Positions 51,607 to 60,599 are shown, counted from the first letter of the stretch. The stretch: DNA of 64,000 nucleotides from Chthonomonadia bacterium (GCA_013314755.1 JABUFA010000005.1:1-64000); one strand, 5' to 3'. Notes: generated by a model not told the origin, from the letters alone. Program-made: numbers and translations.

Positions 51607-53253
51607 CTACTGCTTTACTGGCGCCTCCCGCTCAGGTTCAGGGCGATAGTGGATGCCCAGCTCTTTGGGCTGTCCATACAGTTCAGGGTGCAGATACTTG
51701 CCCCGATGCTGGGCAGGTTTGGGCGTCTCTGTCTGGTATCCGTACTCCTGAATCCAGCGGTCGTTGCGGATGGCTTTCACCTCCCAGCTGACCTTCTTGC
51801 CGGGAACGCCTCCTGCAATCTTGAACAGGTTGTTCTGGATTTCTACTGCCACATGCAGGTTGGGCATGGGCGCGCCGATAGGGGTGAGTGTATAGCGCGG
51901 GTCGCGGTTGATGGCTTCGAAGTAGTCGGGCAGTTGCACCCACGCCTCGCCGCGCGCGTCCAGCACCACCACGCCGTTATAGATATTCTGCGGTTCAGGA
52001 CCTTCGGCGGCGTAGTGGTTGAGGAAGTGCGTCTCTGGGTTGAGAGGATGGTCAATCTGGAACGACTTGGTGCCTGTAGCGGCGAAGCGTCCGCGGGAAT
52101 AGACTCCATAGCCGTTGGTGCTTTCGCTTCGCCCATACACGCCGTAGGTAGTGCCTGTAGAGGCGGTGGTATAGCCATACACGCCGGTTCCCGAGGTACT
52201 ATGGTTTTCAAACCATCCGCTACAGGTGCCGCCTGATGGATGATTGGTGACTGCGCCGACACCGATGGCGCTATCACCCTGGCTCAATACCCAGATGCCT
52301 TTGGTAGCGGTGCGTCCGACAGCTTCGACAAACACCCCCATGCCCCAGTCGCTCCGGCTGACGAAATGACCGCCGATAGACCATCCCTGATTTGCCATTC
52401 CCTCGCCATATACTCCCGCTCCATCGGGGCTGTTGGTCTCGAATCTTCCGCCGGAGGCGCTTCCGTAGGAACTCACTGCCACGCCGTACACCCCTGTGCC
52501 CGACGAACTGTTCGTGCGCCCGTAGACGCCGATAGTCTCGCCAGAAGAGGCAGTAGCATATCCCAGCACACCGCGCCCTTCGGTACTTCCGCTTTCAAAC
52601 CAGCCACCGTACACATGCCCGCTGGATGCATCGGTGGCACCTAATACGCCGATATATGGGGAAGTGCCCTTGACACCGCTACCTGTGCTACTTCTGCTGA
52701 TACCGAATACTCCAGCGTTGTAACCGCTGTTGGCACTCGCCTCTCCGTACACGCCGAAACCATCGGTACTGGATGTGCTGCCCACCACACCTCGCGCGCT
52801 GCCGCTGGTAGCAGTTGCTACCCCGCGCACTCCGAGAGCGGGTGATTCGCCGTGCACGCCACAGCCCTGTGGACTCTCCGACTTGAACAGACCTCCATAC
52901 GTCCAGCCCATCGTGGCGCTCGCCCAGCCGCGCACCGCTTTGCCGTGGTCACTGCTCGTCTGTCCGTAGACGCCGGTGTTGTCCCCGGTGGTGTGATGGG
53001 CGTATCCAGCCACACCGATGCCCGATGCGGCGTGGGATTCGCCGAGAGCGCCAACGCTCCATGTCGCGCCCCCACGGTTCGTAAACCTACCTGCCGGACC
53101 ATCTGCGTTTTTCTCCGCATGGATTGGGCTGTCGGGACGGTTGGTGCCAATGCCTACATTCCCCGCAAGGTAGTAGATATTGCTTCCCGATGCCTGCCAG
53201 AATGCATCGCGGAGGTCTTCCGCCGGCGACCATGCGCTACCGTCCCACGCGCC
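51607..53253 (-). CDS. Repeat-rich surface or tail-fibre-like protein, C-terminal part after frameshift
   Basis: After a frameshift near 53253 the frame continues for about 549 residues: WDGSAWSPAEDLRDAFWQAS and GNVGIGTNRPDSPIHAEK, then about a dozen repeats of GVYG-x2-TxSSxG and GGxFxSxSPxGxGV type (90-440), and a conserved end region (YNGVVVLDARGEAWVQLPDY, SWEVKAIRNDRWI). Such repeats form long beta-rich fibres. No S74 chaperone domain is at the end. It should be read as the second part of one gene with 53237-53752. Confidence 0.75.
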   Translation of the reverse strand, partial: GAWDGSAWSPAEDLRDAFWQASGSNIYYLAGNVGIGTNRPDSPIHAEKNADGPAGRFTNRGGATWSVGALGESHAASGIGVAGYAHHTTGDNTGVYGQTSSDHGKAVRGWASATMGWTYGGLFKSESPQGCGVHGESPALGVRGVATATSGSARGVVGSTSSTDGFGVYGEASANSGYNAGVFGISRSSTGSGVKGTSPYIGVLGATDASSGHVYGGWFESGSTEGRGVLGYATASSGETIGVYGRTNSSSGTGVYGVAVSSYGSASGGRFETNSPDGAGVYGEGMANQGWSIGGHFVSRSDWGMGVFVEAVGRTATKGIWVLSQGDSAIGVGAVTNHPSGGTCSGWFENHSTSGTGVYGYTTASTGTTYGVYGRSESTNGYGVYSRGRFAATGTKSFQIDHPLNPETHFLNHYAAEGPEPQNIYNGVVVLDARGEAWVQLPDYFEAINRDPRYTLTPIGAPMPNLHVAVEIQNNLFKIAGGVPGKKVSWEVKAIRNDRWIQEYGYQTETPKPAQHRGKYLHPELYGQPKELGIHYRPEPEREAPVKQ

Positions 53254-53752
53254 CCTGCAAACCTGTGACGACGGGGTTGGGATAGGTACCCGACAGGTCA
53301 CCACCAGCGGGACCACCCGGTGGAAAGGTACTGGGCACACCCGTGATACCGCTCCATGGTACGCTTTGCGCCGATAGTGCAAGGATACTGTAAGGTGCGT
53401 AGTTCACCTTCACGCGAGGCAACAGCACAGTGTACTTGCCAGTACAGTCGCCCGGACGTACCGCAATCTCCAGATAGCGGTCGTTACCATCCCATATCGC
53501 GCCGAAGTCCAGCAACACCGTGAACAAGCCGTGAACCACCGGCAGGTCGGCAACGGTAATCACGCCAAGAGGAAGCCCAATCCCTTCAGGAAAGTCGTAA
53601 AGGCGAAACTGGAAATCGTACTTTCCATCGGCGGGGATACCTTTCTCTTTCAGCATTCCCTGATAGGTGAAGGGTTGAGCCGACAGCAGCTGGCAGCACA
53701 TCAGAAGGAGTGTTGTCGCCACTGTCCAACCGGGAAGTTTGAACAGTTTCAT
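53237..53752 (-). CDS. Repeat-rich surface protein, N-terminal part before frameshift
   Basis: 171 residues with a signal peptide (TVATTLLLMCCQLLSA), then a domain opening FTYQGMLKEKGIPADGKYDF, usual in secreted Armatimonadota and Planctomycetes proteins, and a linker GDLSGTYPNPVVTGLQG. The typical family continues with a VxxWDGSAWxPA segment, which appears here one frame over. One C too many, or a short deletion, in the CAGGGGCGCGTGG region near 53250 breaks the gene. Sequencing error, natural decay or phase switching are all possible. Confidence 0.75.
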   Translation of the reverse strand: MKLFKLPGWTVATTLLLMCCQLLSAQPFTYQGMLKEKGIPADGKYDFQFRLYDFPEGIGLPLGVITVADLPVVHGLFTVLLDFGAIWDGNDRYLEIAVRPGDCTGKYTVLLPRVKVNYAPYSILALSAQSVPWSGITGVPSTFPPGGPAGGDLSGTYPNPVVTGLQGRVGR

Positions 53753-53937
53753 GGCGATTCTCCTTTCCAGACCAGATTGCTGATGGAGAAGGCTGGGTGA
53801 GGAGGGCGAACAGAGGGAGAAGCAGGTTATCGTCCTCTGTCACGAGAGCCTTCATCATCAGGTGTTATACCTATAACATAAAACCGACGCAGGTGTCAAG
53901 CACATGTGGTATTCGGGGCTGGAGAACCTGAACCTCT

Positions 53938-56373
53938 TCACTTCCCTTGGTTGGCGTTTTCTAACCGCTTCAAATCCTCTCTGCCTGCCAAAATGCCCCA
54001 GATATAAGCGACTGTCGCCATCGGGCTTTGGACAGTGAACTCACACACTTCGGGATACCAGAAAACGTCCCAAAATGCCTCCAGGGTCGGCCACTTCAGC
54101 ACTTCTGGATGGCAATACGTATTGACGATATTTTGAGCCCAATGCCCTTTGTGCAGTTCAACATCCGTAGGACCAAACACTGTCAAGCCCGGAGGCGGAG
54201 GTTGATTTGTTAAGCGCGAATCGATGTGTAACGGGTGTTGAGGGTAATCGTGTCCAAGCCCAGTGGTGTAGCACAGGTTTACTGGATTGGCTCCGAGCAC
54301 ATATTGACAGCCAAGGATCATGCCTTTAAGGTATTTGATGTCACCAGTCAGCAAATAAGCACGGGCAACGCTGACTGCATCGGGTCTCGTAAAAGCGCCC
54401 CACCCGCCCGGCATCCAGGCATATTTGGCATATCGGAAACTTGTCCGTTCCACGCTCCTGAGCCTGTCCTCAGCCTCCCGGAGTATCGCCTGGCGGCAAT
54501 TTTCTTGAACGGACCTGTTGACGCTTTTCCACTTCGTTTGCGCATAAACCCAGGCTGCTTCTCGCTGATCGTGCTTATCCCATTCGTAAAGTTCTGCTTT
54601 CGGATCAGTGAAGGCGGTCGTCTCAAGGAAGATACGATGCCATTTCTCGTCTCCGGTCAGCCGATAAAGGTCGGCAGCAGCCAGGTTTCGGTCATCTCGG
54701 AAAGTGATCAACGCATCTTTTTTCCACTCCTTGAATTCACCAGCCTGTTCCATCCTTTCTCTTTCCTTTTCAGCCCAGAGCATCGCTCGCAGAGCACTTT
54801 CGGTGTAAACCTTCTCTCTCTTCTTATCGCCTCTCAACCTGAAAACAAACGCTGCTTTCGCTGCCACGCCAGCGTAGATATAGGACGACCACGCATCAGG
54901 GGCGTATGCCATCACTGTCAATGATTCCTGCCAGCTGCATTCTCCGTGTCGGGGGTGTTCTGAGGACTCTATTCCGCCTCTGACCCCTCCTTCGCGAGTC
55001 TGTAGTCGGCGGTAAAAGTCAAGATTGAAGAGCGCCTCGTCAATAATGTCGGGCAGGTCATTACCAGACTCTGGGATATTCATCTTGAGCCCGTTGAAAT
55101 ACTTTGGGAATAACTCGGCAAGGTCAAGCAAGTATCGGGTGACGATCAGGTGCTGGATTCGTCTGTCCCAGTCACCAGCATCCATATAGCCACCCCAGGC
55201 GTTCGGCACAATCTCATCAGTTTTACCTTTCACCAGGTTACCGAAGTTATCTTTATCCGTCCCAAGAGCGTTGAGCCCGTTCCCACTGTACATTAAGGGG
55301 CATGTGGAGTGATATACGACGACTCCGTCGGCAGGATGAAAGGGTCTCGGACGCCGAAAAGTGGTGTAGGGAGGTCCTAATTCTATTCCGCTTCGCTGGT
55401 GAAAGAAGCCCCGCACAGCAACAAAGAACGCTCGTCGCCAGACATCGTTGGAAATACGGAAGGGGTAAGAACATCCCACATCCTCAACGTAAACCCTGTA
55501 CGTTCCGGGACGGCCCAAAGTTGAGAAATCCATCTCGTAAACAAATGTCCTCGCATAGTCCTTGTTGTAAGCGTCTTCTGGCTCTCCGGGGCGATGGATA
55601 AGGCGTGTCGTTCCAGTAAAAACCGTCTTACCTGTCCTGTCGTCCAGGATGTGGAACTTGGTTCCTTCTGAAAACTCCAGCGGTCCCCCCGTTCCTGTCC
55701 AGAGCGAAAGGAACGCTGTTTTGACCGGGTCGTCAGGTCGGAAACCGATGTGGCTCACATGAATGGCTTCGCTCCGCATCTTTTGGGGGTCATGCACGAA
55801 CTTCTGTCTGGGAAGCAATTCGCGTGCAAACTCAACTTGATATTGGCAGCCGACCTTCAACGGCTGAGGCAGGCAAAGATAAATCACATGGCGAACGGAA
55901 GCGAGGAAAGGCCACCCATTCCAGCGCCCAAAATCTGAAGGTTTGCTCTTACGATAAACTCTGACAGGATGTTGTCCAGCGCGGTAATAAGGGTCGTCAG
56001 GCGAAACGATTGTGTAGGAACCAGGGTCGTCAAATATCTTCGCGTCTATGGTTTCACCCACAAGTTTGTCCTCGGTGTAGATTAGCTTCCCCTCTTTCCC
56101 TACAAGCCACCCGAGAAACTTCTCACCCCGAAAGACTAACCTCTCTTTGTCTTGCATCACAATCCTGTCCGACGGTTGACGATTGTACGGAATTTGTCTA
56201 CCGTATTCAATTCGTCCAACCTGGATGGTAACTCCGATGATGTCAGGCTTTACCGGTCCGAGATGAACGATTTCCGGTGAAATCGCACGGTGTGGGGAAA
56301 CGTGAGAACTTGCAAGAAGCAAAAGCGCAAACATAACTGCGACTGCGATGAGGGAGAATATCGCTTTTTTCAC
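53938..56373 (-). CDS. GH9-like glycoside hydrolase (cellulase family)
   Basis: The 811-residue protein has a signal-type helix (IFSLIAVAVMFALLLL), about 200 residues unassigned, an Ig-like cellulase N-domain (about 205-320; HVSHIGFRPDDPVKTAFLSL), and an alpha/alpha barrel with the GH9 Asp pair in GGYMDAGDWDRRI and a C-terminal Glu in YPEVCEFTVQSP, where the family usually has NEV. Start is GTG 56373, with AGGAG eight bases upstream. Hand counts in three lines give about 52% G+C, lower than neighbours (58-60%), suggesting transfer. Confidence 0.85.
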   Translation of the reverse strand: MKKAIFSLIAVAVMFALLLLASSHVSPHRAISPEIVHLGPVKPDIIGVTIQVGRIEYGRQIPYNRQPSDRIVMQDKERLVFRGEKFLGWLVGKEGKLIYTEDKLVGETIDAKIFDDPGSYTIVSPDDPYYRAGQHPVRVYRKSKPSDFGRWNGWPFLASVRHVIYLCLPQPLKVGCQYQVEFARELLPRQKFVHDPQKMRSEAIHVSHIGFRPDDPVKTAFLSLWTGTGGPLEFSEGTKFHILDDRTGKTVFTGTTRLIHRPGEPEDAYNKDYARTFVYEMDFSTLGRPGTYRVYVEDVGCSYPFRISNDVWRRAFFVAVRGFFHQRSGIELGPPYTTFRRPRPFHPADGVVVYHSTCPLMYSGNGLNALGTDKDNFGNLVKGKTDEIVPNAWGGYMDAGDWDRRIQHLIVTRYLLDLAELFPKYFNGLKMNIPESGNDLPDIIDEALFNLDFYRRLQTREGGVRGGIESSEHPRHGECSWQESLTVMAYAPDAWSSYIYAGVAAKAAFVFRLRGDKKREKVYTESALRAMLWAEKERERMEQAGEFKEWKKDALITFRDDRNLAAADLYRLTGDEKWHRIFLETTAFTDPKAELYEWDKHDQREAAWVYAQTKWKSVNRSVQENCRQAILREAEDRLRSVERTSFRYAKYAWMPGGWGAFTRPDAVSVARAYLLTGDIKYLKGMILGCQYVLGANPVNLCYTTGLGHDYPQHPLHIDSRLTNQPPPPGLTVFGPTDVELHKGHWAQNIVNTYCHPEVLKWPTLEAFWDVFWYPEVCEFTVQSPMATVAYIWGILAGREDLKRLENANQGK

Positions 56374-56635
56374 CCCTAACACCTCCTGTTCGCTACTCGA
56401 TACCTCATGTCAATTCCCTCGTTAGCCAGAACCGACGGCTCCTGGTCAGCACCCACGATGTCCACGACAATAGGAGTTACGCTGTTGGCTATAGGTTCTT
56501 GTTTTATTAGACTATGATAGCACAAAGAGGTTTCACCGTGCAGAGGAGAACGGGCTTTTTCGCCTGTAGGGACAGAACACGACAGGCTTTGCGTCTTTTC
56601 AGCACTGCACCCTGGCCGCACAGGTCAATCTCACT
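56374..56635. other. Intergenic region without recognised gene
   Basis: The 326-base gap between the divergent GH9-like and GH76-like genes is AT-richer near 56500-56530. A frame of 81 codons on the minus strand (56376-56621) has no family resemblance. Apart from the promoter at 56636-56664 nothing is supported. Confidence 0.5.
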
Positions 56636-56664
56636 TTGACATCCCCCCGAAGAATCGCTATCAT
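56636..56664 (+). promoter_or_regulatory. Promoter of the GH76-like gene
   Basis: A perfect TTGACA (56636-56641) and TATCAT (56659-56664) with a 17-base spacer, 36 bases before the start codon. Confidence 0.75.
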
Positions 56665-56699
56665 ACCACAGTGGAAAAGGAATTCAGAGGGGGAAGCAG

Positions 56700-57710
56700 A
56701 TGTACCGGCAGTTTGCAGAGGAGGCACTGGAACGCATCGAGGGGACTCTTCGCATCTCGAACAGCCCGATGTATCGCGAACGGATGCCGCGGGCGGATTT
56801 GCCGTATGCCACGCTGTGGCCGCTCAGCATGTTGCAATCCGCCCTGATTGCTGGGGCTGAGCGCGAGCCAAAGCGTTACCTGCCCCGTTTGGAAAGCCTT
56901 CAGCAGACCCTGCTTGCCTACTGGGACGATAAACACCAGCCGCCCGGCTTCGACGCCTATCCCAAAGGCAACGATAAGTATTACGATGACAACGCCTGGA
57001 TGGTGCTGAACTACCTGCGACTGCACGCTCTGACGCACGATAGAAAATGGCTCCGCTGGGCGCAGCAGGTACATCGGTTTGTCTGGAGTGGCTGGGACGA
57101 ACAGCTGGGCGGCGGCATCTACTGGCACCAGAGCCGCAAGAGCAAGAACACCTGTTCCAACGCGCCCGCGCTGGTGTCGGCGCTGTGGCTGTACGCTGTA
57201 ACCAAAGACGCGGAGTACCTCAGTCAGGCGGAACGGCTCCACGCCTGGTTGACCACCCATTTGCAGGACCCGGAGGATGGGCTGTTCTGGGACAATATTC
57301 AGATGGATGGCAGGGTGGACCGCGCCAAGTTCCCTTACAACACCGCGCTGATGATTGATGCCAACCTGTGGTGGTATCGGCTGAAGCGGGGGGAGCAGTT
57401 TTTACGCGAGGCGGAACGGCTGGCGAGGGCGTCACAGAAACACTGGCTGGGCTGGCAGAGCCGGGCGATAGAGGGCTTTGCGCCCTTCGTGGTGAAACTG
57501 TGCGAGGCGTACAGGCATCTGGCGCAGGTAGCCGATGATAGCCGCTGGGTGGTGCTGGTGGAGCGGACGGCGGAGTTCGTGCGCACCCTGCGCTCACCCG
57601 AAGGCGACTATCCCGAGGACTGGCAGGGGGGCGAGAAAAAAGATCCCGTGACCAGCCTGATGGCTCTGGCGTCGTCTGCCTGTCTGTTCTGGTTGGCGTC
57701 TACGTCCTGA
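56700..57710 (+). CDS. GH76-like alpha/alpha-barrel glycoside hydrolase
   Basis: A 336-residue protein resembling GH76 alpha-1,6-mannanases, with the adjacent catalytic Asp pair at 96-97 (KYYDDNAWM) and helical hairpins such as WLRWAQQVHRFVWSGWDE and GGGIYWHQSRKSKNTCSNAP. No signal peptide is visible, so it is probably cytoplasmic, unusual for a mannanase. An AGE-like epimerase is the alternative within the same fold. A strong promoter lies upstream; polysaccharide export genes follow 70 bases later. Confidence 0.8.
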   Translation: MYRQFAEEALERIEGTLRISNSPMYRERMPRADLPYATLWPLSMLQSALIAGAEREPKRYLPRLESLQQTLLAYWDDKHQPPGFDAYPKGNDKYYDDNAWMVLNYLRLHALTHDRKWLRWAQQVHRFVWSGWDEQLGGGIYWHQSRKSKNTCSNAPALVSALWLYAVTKDAEYLSQAERLHAWLTTHLQDPEDGLFWDNIQMDGRVDRAKFPYNTALMIDANLWWYRLKRGEQFLREAERLARASQKHWLGWQSRAIEGFAPFVVKLCEAYRHLAQVADDSRWVVLVERTAEFVRTLRSPEGDYPEDWQGGEKKDPVTSLMALASSACLFWLASTS

Positions 57711-57779
57711 GCAGGACACGGCGCAAAAAAGAGGGTACAATAGTTTCGGTGTGATTTACTTCTTACGGAGGCTCCTGAA

Positions 57780-58031
57780 GTGTGGAAGTTTCTGAACAGC
57801 TTCACCGGTCTGGCGGTGTTGTTATTCATTATCGGGGTGGCAGGGCTGGTGTACGGGGCGGATGCCATCCGTGACCCGGGTCAACCGCATGACCCACTGC
57901 TTCCCTGGCTGTACTTTGGCGCTGCCGTGCTGATGGTGGTGAACGCTATCCTGTCGGTGCGCCATTATGAGCAGAAGCTGAAAGAGCAGAAGGGCTCATC
58001 CCCAAAGAAAGAGGAGGAAGTGCGTCAATGA
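57780..58031 (+). CDS. Small two-helix membrane protein
   Basis: An 83-residue protein starting with GTG, nine bases after ACGGAGG. It has two membrane helices (about 8-26 and 43-60) and a charged C-terminal tail (VRHYEQKLKEQKGSSPKKEE). I do not recognise the family. Its stop overlaps the next start as ATGA, and the operon continues to polysaccharide export, so it may be part of an envelope complex. Confidence 0.65.
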   Translation: MWKFLNSFTGLAVLLFIIGVAGLVYGADAIRDPGQPHDPLLPWLYFGAAVLMVVNAILSVRHYEQKLKEQKGSSPKKEEEVRQ

Positions 58032-58294
58032 GTGTCGTGACATGTATCGACTGCGGCAAGCCGCTGGAGAAAATCCCTGCCTGGCTGGCAAACGTGAAGG
58101 TCAAGTTCACCTGTGAGGAGTGTCGTACGAAGCATCGGACCCCTGTGGTGATTGTGGACGACCTGCCTCTGGTTGACGAGCCGGCGGAGGACCTGGACAT
58201 TATCGAGCGCGAGGAGGGGCTGGAGACCACCTCCCTGGAGGAGCTGGCTCAGGAAGAGGAGAAGGTCGCCGAGGAAGAGGAAGAAGAGGAGTAG
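58028..58294 (+). CDS. Small zinc-ribbon protein with acidic tail
   Basis: An 88-residue protein with a C4 ribbon (Cys6, Cys9 in TCIDCGKPL; Cys29, Cys32 in FTCEECRTKH), then a strongly acidic tail that ends in seven consecutive Glu residues. It probably binds zinc and a basic partner. It overlaps the upstream gene by four bases and lies six bases before the export gene. No named family is recognised. Confidence 0.65.
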   Translation: MSVVTCIDCGKPLEKIPAWLANVKVKFTCEECRTKHRTPVVIVDDLPLVDEPAEDLDIIEREEGLETTSLEELAQEEEKVAEEEEEEE

Positions 58295-58300
58295 ACGCCG

Positions 58301-59383
58301 ATGTGGGGCAGGGTCGCCCTGCTGGTTGGCATGTTGTTTCTGCTTGGCATCGCAGGCTATGCCGACGAGTATCGCATCAGCCCGGGCGATACGCTGGAGG
58401 TCGCCGTGTGGGGTTATGAGGACCTCTCGCGTACCGTCATCGTTCGCCCGGATGGTAATATCTCTCTGCCGGTGGTCGGCGAACTGCGCGCGCAGGGCGT
58501 TACCCCCGACTCGCTGGCTCAGCAGATTGGCAATGCCCTCTCTCGCTGGGTCAAGAATCCGCGCGTCAGCGTCATCGTCAAATCTTTCGCTCAGCATCAG
58601 GTTTTCATCCTGGGGGCGGTGGCTCGTCCAGGCGTTTATCCCCTGCAGGCGGGGCTGACGGTCGCCGAAGCCATTGCCCTTGCTGGCGGTTTTACCCCCT
58701 CTGCTGACCGAAATAACCTCGCCGTCCTGCGCAGGGAGGGGGCGCGAGACGTAAAGTTCTCTGTGAGATTTACCGATAATCCCTCACGAGAGGATTCGGC
58801 GGTGCGCTTCGTGCTCCAACCGGGCGACAACCTGATTGTGTCCGAAGCGACCTTTACCATCACAGGCGCAGTGGCGCGCCCCGGAGTGTATCCGATTGGC
58901 AACCTGCGCAATCTGGAAGAGGCACTGGCGACCGCCGGGGGAACCTTGACATTCGCAGACCCGTCTCGCGCCGAGGTGCAGGTGGGCGAGGAGGTGCAGG
59001 TGGTTGACCTGCTGGACGGGAACGTCCGCCAGCGACCCCTGCAGGCAGGCATGACCGTTCGCGTGCCCGAGCGGGAAAACACGCTCTTTATCATTGGCGA
59101 GGTGGCACGCGCCGGCGCATACGGCTGGATTAAGGGGCGTTGTGAAACGCTGATGGATGCGCTCACCGCCGCGGGAGGACCAACCCGGGAGGCACGGCTG
59201 GACCGCGTGGTGGTCAACCGCGATAACAGGTTCCTGCAGGTGAACGCTACAACCCCTCAGGGCGCACGCTTCCCGCTCCAGCCGACCGATGTGGTCATCG
59301 TGCCCTCCCGTCCGAGACCGAACTACGAATGGACGGCGGTTCTTGGTTCTCTGCTGGCAGTCTATTCTGTATTCCGTCGATAA
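58301..59383 (+). CDS. Polysaccharide export protein (Wza/GfcE-like, SLBB)
   Basis: A 360-residue exported protein with a signal peptide (VALLVGMLFLLGIAGYA), a Poly_export domain (RISPGDTLEVAVWGYEDLSR, VRPDGNISLPVVGEL), and three SLBB-type domains, each opening with an A-R-P/A-G-V/A-Y motif (VARPGVYPL, VARPGVYPI, VARAGAYGW). Such proteins form the outer-membrane or periplasmic channel for capsule or exopolysaccharide. There is no lipobox Cys, and a short hydrophobic segment ends the protein (TAVLGSLLAVYSVF). The PHP phosphatase gene follows seven bases later. Confidence 0.9.
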   Translation: MWGRVALLVGMLFLLGIAGYADEYRISPGDTLEVAVWGYEDLSRTVIVRPDGNISLPVVGELRAQGVTPDSLAQQIGNALSRWVKNPRVSVIVKSFAQHQVFILGAVARPGVYPLQAGLTVAEAIALAGGFTPSADRNNLAVLRREGARDVKFSVRFTDNPSREDSAVRFVLQPGDNLIVSEATFTITGAVARPGVYPIGNLRNLEEALATAGGTLTFADPSRAEVQVGEEVQVVDLLDGNVRQRPLQAGMTVRVPERENTLFIIGEVARAGAYGWIKGRCETLMDALTAAGGPTREARLDRVVVNRDNRFLQVNATTPQGARFPLQPTDVVIVPSRPRPNYEWTAVLGSLLAVYSVFRR

Positions 59384-59389
59384 TCCCGC

Positions 59390-60208
59390 ATGATAGACCT
59401 CCACACCCACATCCTGCCCGGCGTCGACGACGGCGTCCAGCGCGTAGAGGATGCGCTGTTGATGGCAGAGGATGCTGCCGAGCAGGGCGTCACGCTCATG
59501 GTGGCGACTCCCCACCTCTTCTGGGGCGAGCGTAATGCGCTGTCTGTCGCCCAGATTCGTGAGGGAGTGGCGCAGCTGAACGCTCTGATAGAGGCGAAAG
59601 GCATCCCGTTGAAGGTCTTGCCCGGCTGTGAAATCCCGCTGTCGGCAGACCTGCTGGCGCGTTTGGAACGCGGCGAGTGGATGCCTCTGGGAGGGGAGAC
59701 GCGCACCGTGCTGGTGGAACCGCCGTGGCACGAGTGGCACGCCTGGAGCGCAGAGGTGCTTCACAGCCTGATAGAGTCGGGCTGGACGGTTGTGCTGGCG
59801 CATCCCGAACGCCACAGTATCTTCCAGCGCAATCTGGCACTGCTGGAGGAGCTGGTCGCCATGAACGTGCATCTGCAGGCCACCGCCAGCTCCCTGATAC
59901 CGGGCAGGAGCTCGCCTAAAACGGCGCGATGTGCCTATGACCTGCTGGAGAGACAGCTGGTCAGCGTGGTGGCGTCCGACTGTCACGATGTCACCGGGCG
60001 CCGATGCGATATGCGCGAGGCGTACCAGACCCTTCAGCGTGCGTTTGGACAGCGTATTGCGAAGATGTTGACGACCACCGTGCCGCAGGCGCTCCTGCGG
60101 GGCGAGAAAGTAGACTTGGCGCAGATATGGCAAAAAGGGGCAACCGACGAAAGCCGATGGAAACGATTTCTGCGGGCAGTTTTAAGGAGGGAAACTGATG
60201 ACGGATAA
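59390..60208 (+). CDS. CpsB/YwqE-type PHP-domain tyrosine phosphatase
   Basis: A 272-residue PHP-domain enzyme like CpsB/YwqE, which removes phosphate from tyrosine kinases that control capsule synthesis. Metal ligands appear in IDLHTHILPGVDDG, ATPHLFWG, LPGCEIPL, VLAHPERH and VVASDCHD. No BY-kinase gene is in the window, but the upstream Wza-like gene supports a polysaccharide role. Its last 11 bases overlap the start of flgB, so polysaccharide and flagellar genes are joined in one transcript. Confidence 0.88.
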   Translation: MIDLHTHILPGVDDGVQRVEDALLMAEDAAEQGVTLMVATPHLFWGERNALSVAQIREGVAQLNALIEAKGIPLKVLPGCEIPLSADLLARLERGEWMPLGGETRTVLVEPPWHEWHAWSAEVLHSLIESGWTVVLAHPERHSIFQRNLALLEELVAMNVHLQATASSLIPGRSSPKTARCAYDLLERQLVSVVASDCHDVTGRRCDMREAYQTLQRAFGQRIAKMLTTTVPQALLRGEKVDLAQIWQKGATDESRWKRFLRAVLRRETDDG

Positions 60209-60596
60209 ACTGTTTGGAGGACACTATCCCCTGCTGAAGCAGGCGCTTCATGCGTGTGCCCTGCGGCAGGAGGCGATTGCACACAACATCGCCAACGTAA
60301 ACACCCCCGGCTACCGACGAATCGACGTCTCGTTTGAGCAGTTTCTGCGTGCCGCACAGGCGACACCCCTGCAGACCACCGACCGCAGGCACTATGCACT
60401 GCCCCCTTCTCAGAACGCAAGCCCGCAGGTGCAGGAAGAGGACGCTCCCATGCGCCCGGACGGCAATACGGTGGATATTGATTACGAAATGGCGCAGCTC
60501 GCCGAGAACCAGATACGTTTCCATGCGTTGAGCCAGCTGATTACCGGTCGCTACCAGAGCCTGAAGCTGGTTATCACCGGCGGAGGAGGGAGATAA
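60198..60596 (+). CDS. flgB: Flagellar basal-body rod protein FlgB
   Basis: FlgB forms the proximal rod of the flagellum. The 132-residue product has the N-terminal rod helix motif (AIAHNIANVNTPGYRR, the ANxNTPGY signature) and a C-terminal helix that begins DIDYEMAQLAENQIRF. TTTAAGGAGGG lies just upstream of the ATG. It is the first gene of the flgB-flgC-fliE-fliF-fliG run and overlaps the CpsB-like gene by 11 bases. Confidence 0.95.
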   Translation: MTDKLFGGHYPLLKQALHACALRQEAIAHNIANVNTPGYRRIDVSFEQFLRAAQATPLQTTDRRHYALPPSQNASPQVQEEDAPMRPDGNTVDIDYEMAQLAENQIRFHALSQLITGRYQSLKLVITGGGGR

Positions 60597-60599
60597 GCG

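Noticed and set aside
56376-56621. 81-codon minus-strand frame before the GH9-like gene
   Set aside because: No ribosome site, no family match and it overlaps the probable GH9 leader; it could at best be a decayed fragment.
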